Source of the DNA: Streptomyces sp. XY006
GTDB taxonomy: Bacteria; Actinomycetota; Actinomycetes; Streptomycetales; Streptomycetaceae
DNA length: 64,000 nucleotides
Reading direction: 5' to 3'
NCBI RefSeq assembly: GCF_002237655.1
Contig: NZ_NOKT01000035.1
Coordinates: 20,090 to 84,089 of the forward strand
Of this stretch, positions 63,900-64,000 are shown one piece after another (within the stretch, counting starts at the first letter, position 1; the number at the start of each line of letters is the position of its first letter). A program made the position numbers and the translations under genes. Below the pieces are notes generated by a model that did not search any database, was not told the DNA's origin, and saw only the letters and a list, made by a program, of their open reading frames with translations.

Positions 63900-63998
63900 T
63901 CACTCGCGCCGGCCGCCCGGCCCGTCCGGAACCGCCTGCGCCGCCGGAACGGCCCGCGCCGCGGGCGGCCCGGCCGGCTCGGGGACGTCGACGGCCCC
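63900..63998 (-). CDS. 3' fragment of an unidentified gene
   Basis: The minus-strand frame runs in from the right edge and ends at a TGA. Only 32 residues are visible; they are Ala/Pro/Gly-rich and end PGGRRE. This is consistent with a disordered C-terminal tail, perhaps of a membrane protein, but no family can be named. The frame choice rests on being open to the edge and on codon GC bias, so it could be chance. Confidence 0.35.
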   Translation of the reverse strand, partial: GAVDVPEPAGPPAARAVPAAQAVPDGPGGRRE

Positions 63999-64000
63999 CA

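Overview
The window is a very GC-rich actinobacterial chromosome segment, almost certainly from a Streptomyces. The evidence is third-position GC bias, many GTG starts, 4-nt stop/start overlaps, a rar-type conservon with its P450, a Tat operon beside a Ski2-like helicase, and small stem-loop repeats typical of the genus. From memory, gene order resembles the Streptomyces coelicolor core stretch from argR (about SCO1576) to tatA (about SCO1633); no alignment was run. No tRNA, rRNA, CRISPR array, transposase or prophage was seen.

Layout. 1-2.2 kb: end of a flavin reductase, a secreted protein with three FMN-attachment domains, and the flavin transferase ApbE. 2.4-7.2 kb: arginine operon argC-argJ-argB-argD-argR, read leftward from one promoter with an ARG box. 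7.3-16.5 kb: secreted GH51 arabinofuranosidase, small accessory genes, a MocR regulator divergent from an EamA exporter, a Tat-exported GHL10 protein and 3-hydroxybutyryl-CoA dehydrogenase. 16.8-20.4 kb: small membrane protein, NUDIX hydrolase, TPR regulator and SpoIIE-type phosphatase. 20.6-28 kb: pheST, an orphan histidine kinase, a SpoU methyltransferase and infC-rpmI-rplT behind a long leader that looks like an attenuator. 28.4-35.2 kb: DUF1844 protein, SseB-like protein, orphan mycosin with a low-complexity membrane partner, a PLP enzyme and a DUF2510 protein.

35.2-41.9 kb looks like a gamma-glutamylation route for an amine, probably ethanolamine: permease, GlnA4-type ligase, dehydrogenases, gamma-glutamyl hydrolase and a FadR-type regulator. 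Its two promoter regions share a two-block motif with identical spacing. 42.3-45.6 kb: LysR with a TDT transporter, and an XRE-cupin regulator coupled to a BtuF-like receptor without a signal peptide. 46-49.6 kb: betaine-type ABC importer with two substrate-binding domains fused to the permease. 49.8-52.9 kb: 5'-3' exonuclease, iron-regulated siderophore-interacting protein and pseudouridine synthase. 52.9-57.6 kb: rarABCDE conservon. 57.9-64 kb: Ski2-like helicase, lipid kinase, TatC, TatA and small proteins.

The most interesting signals are in non-coding or degenerate sequence: the infC leader (terminator with six U residues, an antiterminator that swallows its 5' arm, and an AUC start codon), the paired operators of the amine cluster, a CACAC-N3-GTGTG dyad before both the TPR regulator and the small membrane gene, and recent duplications in the FMN-domain protein and the 3' end of the LysR gene.
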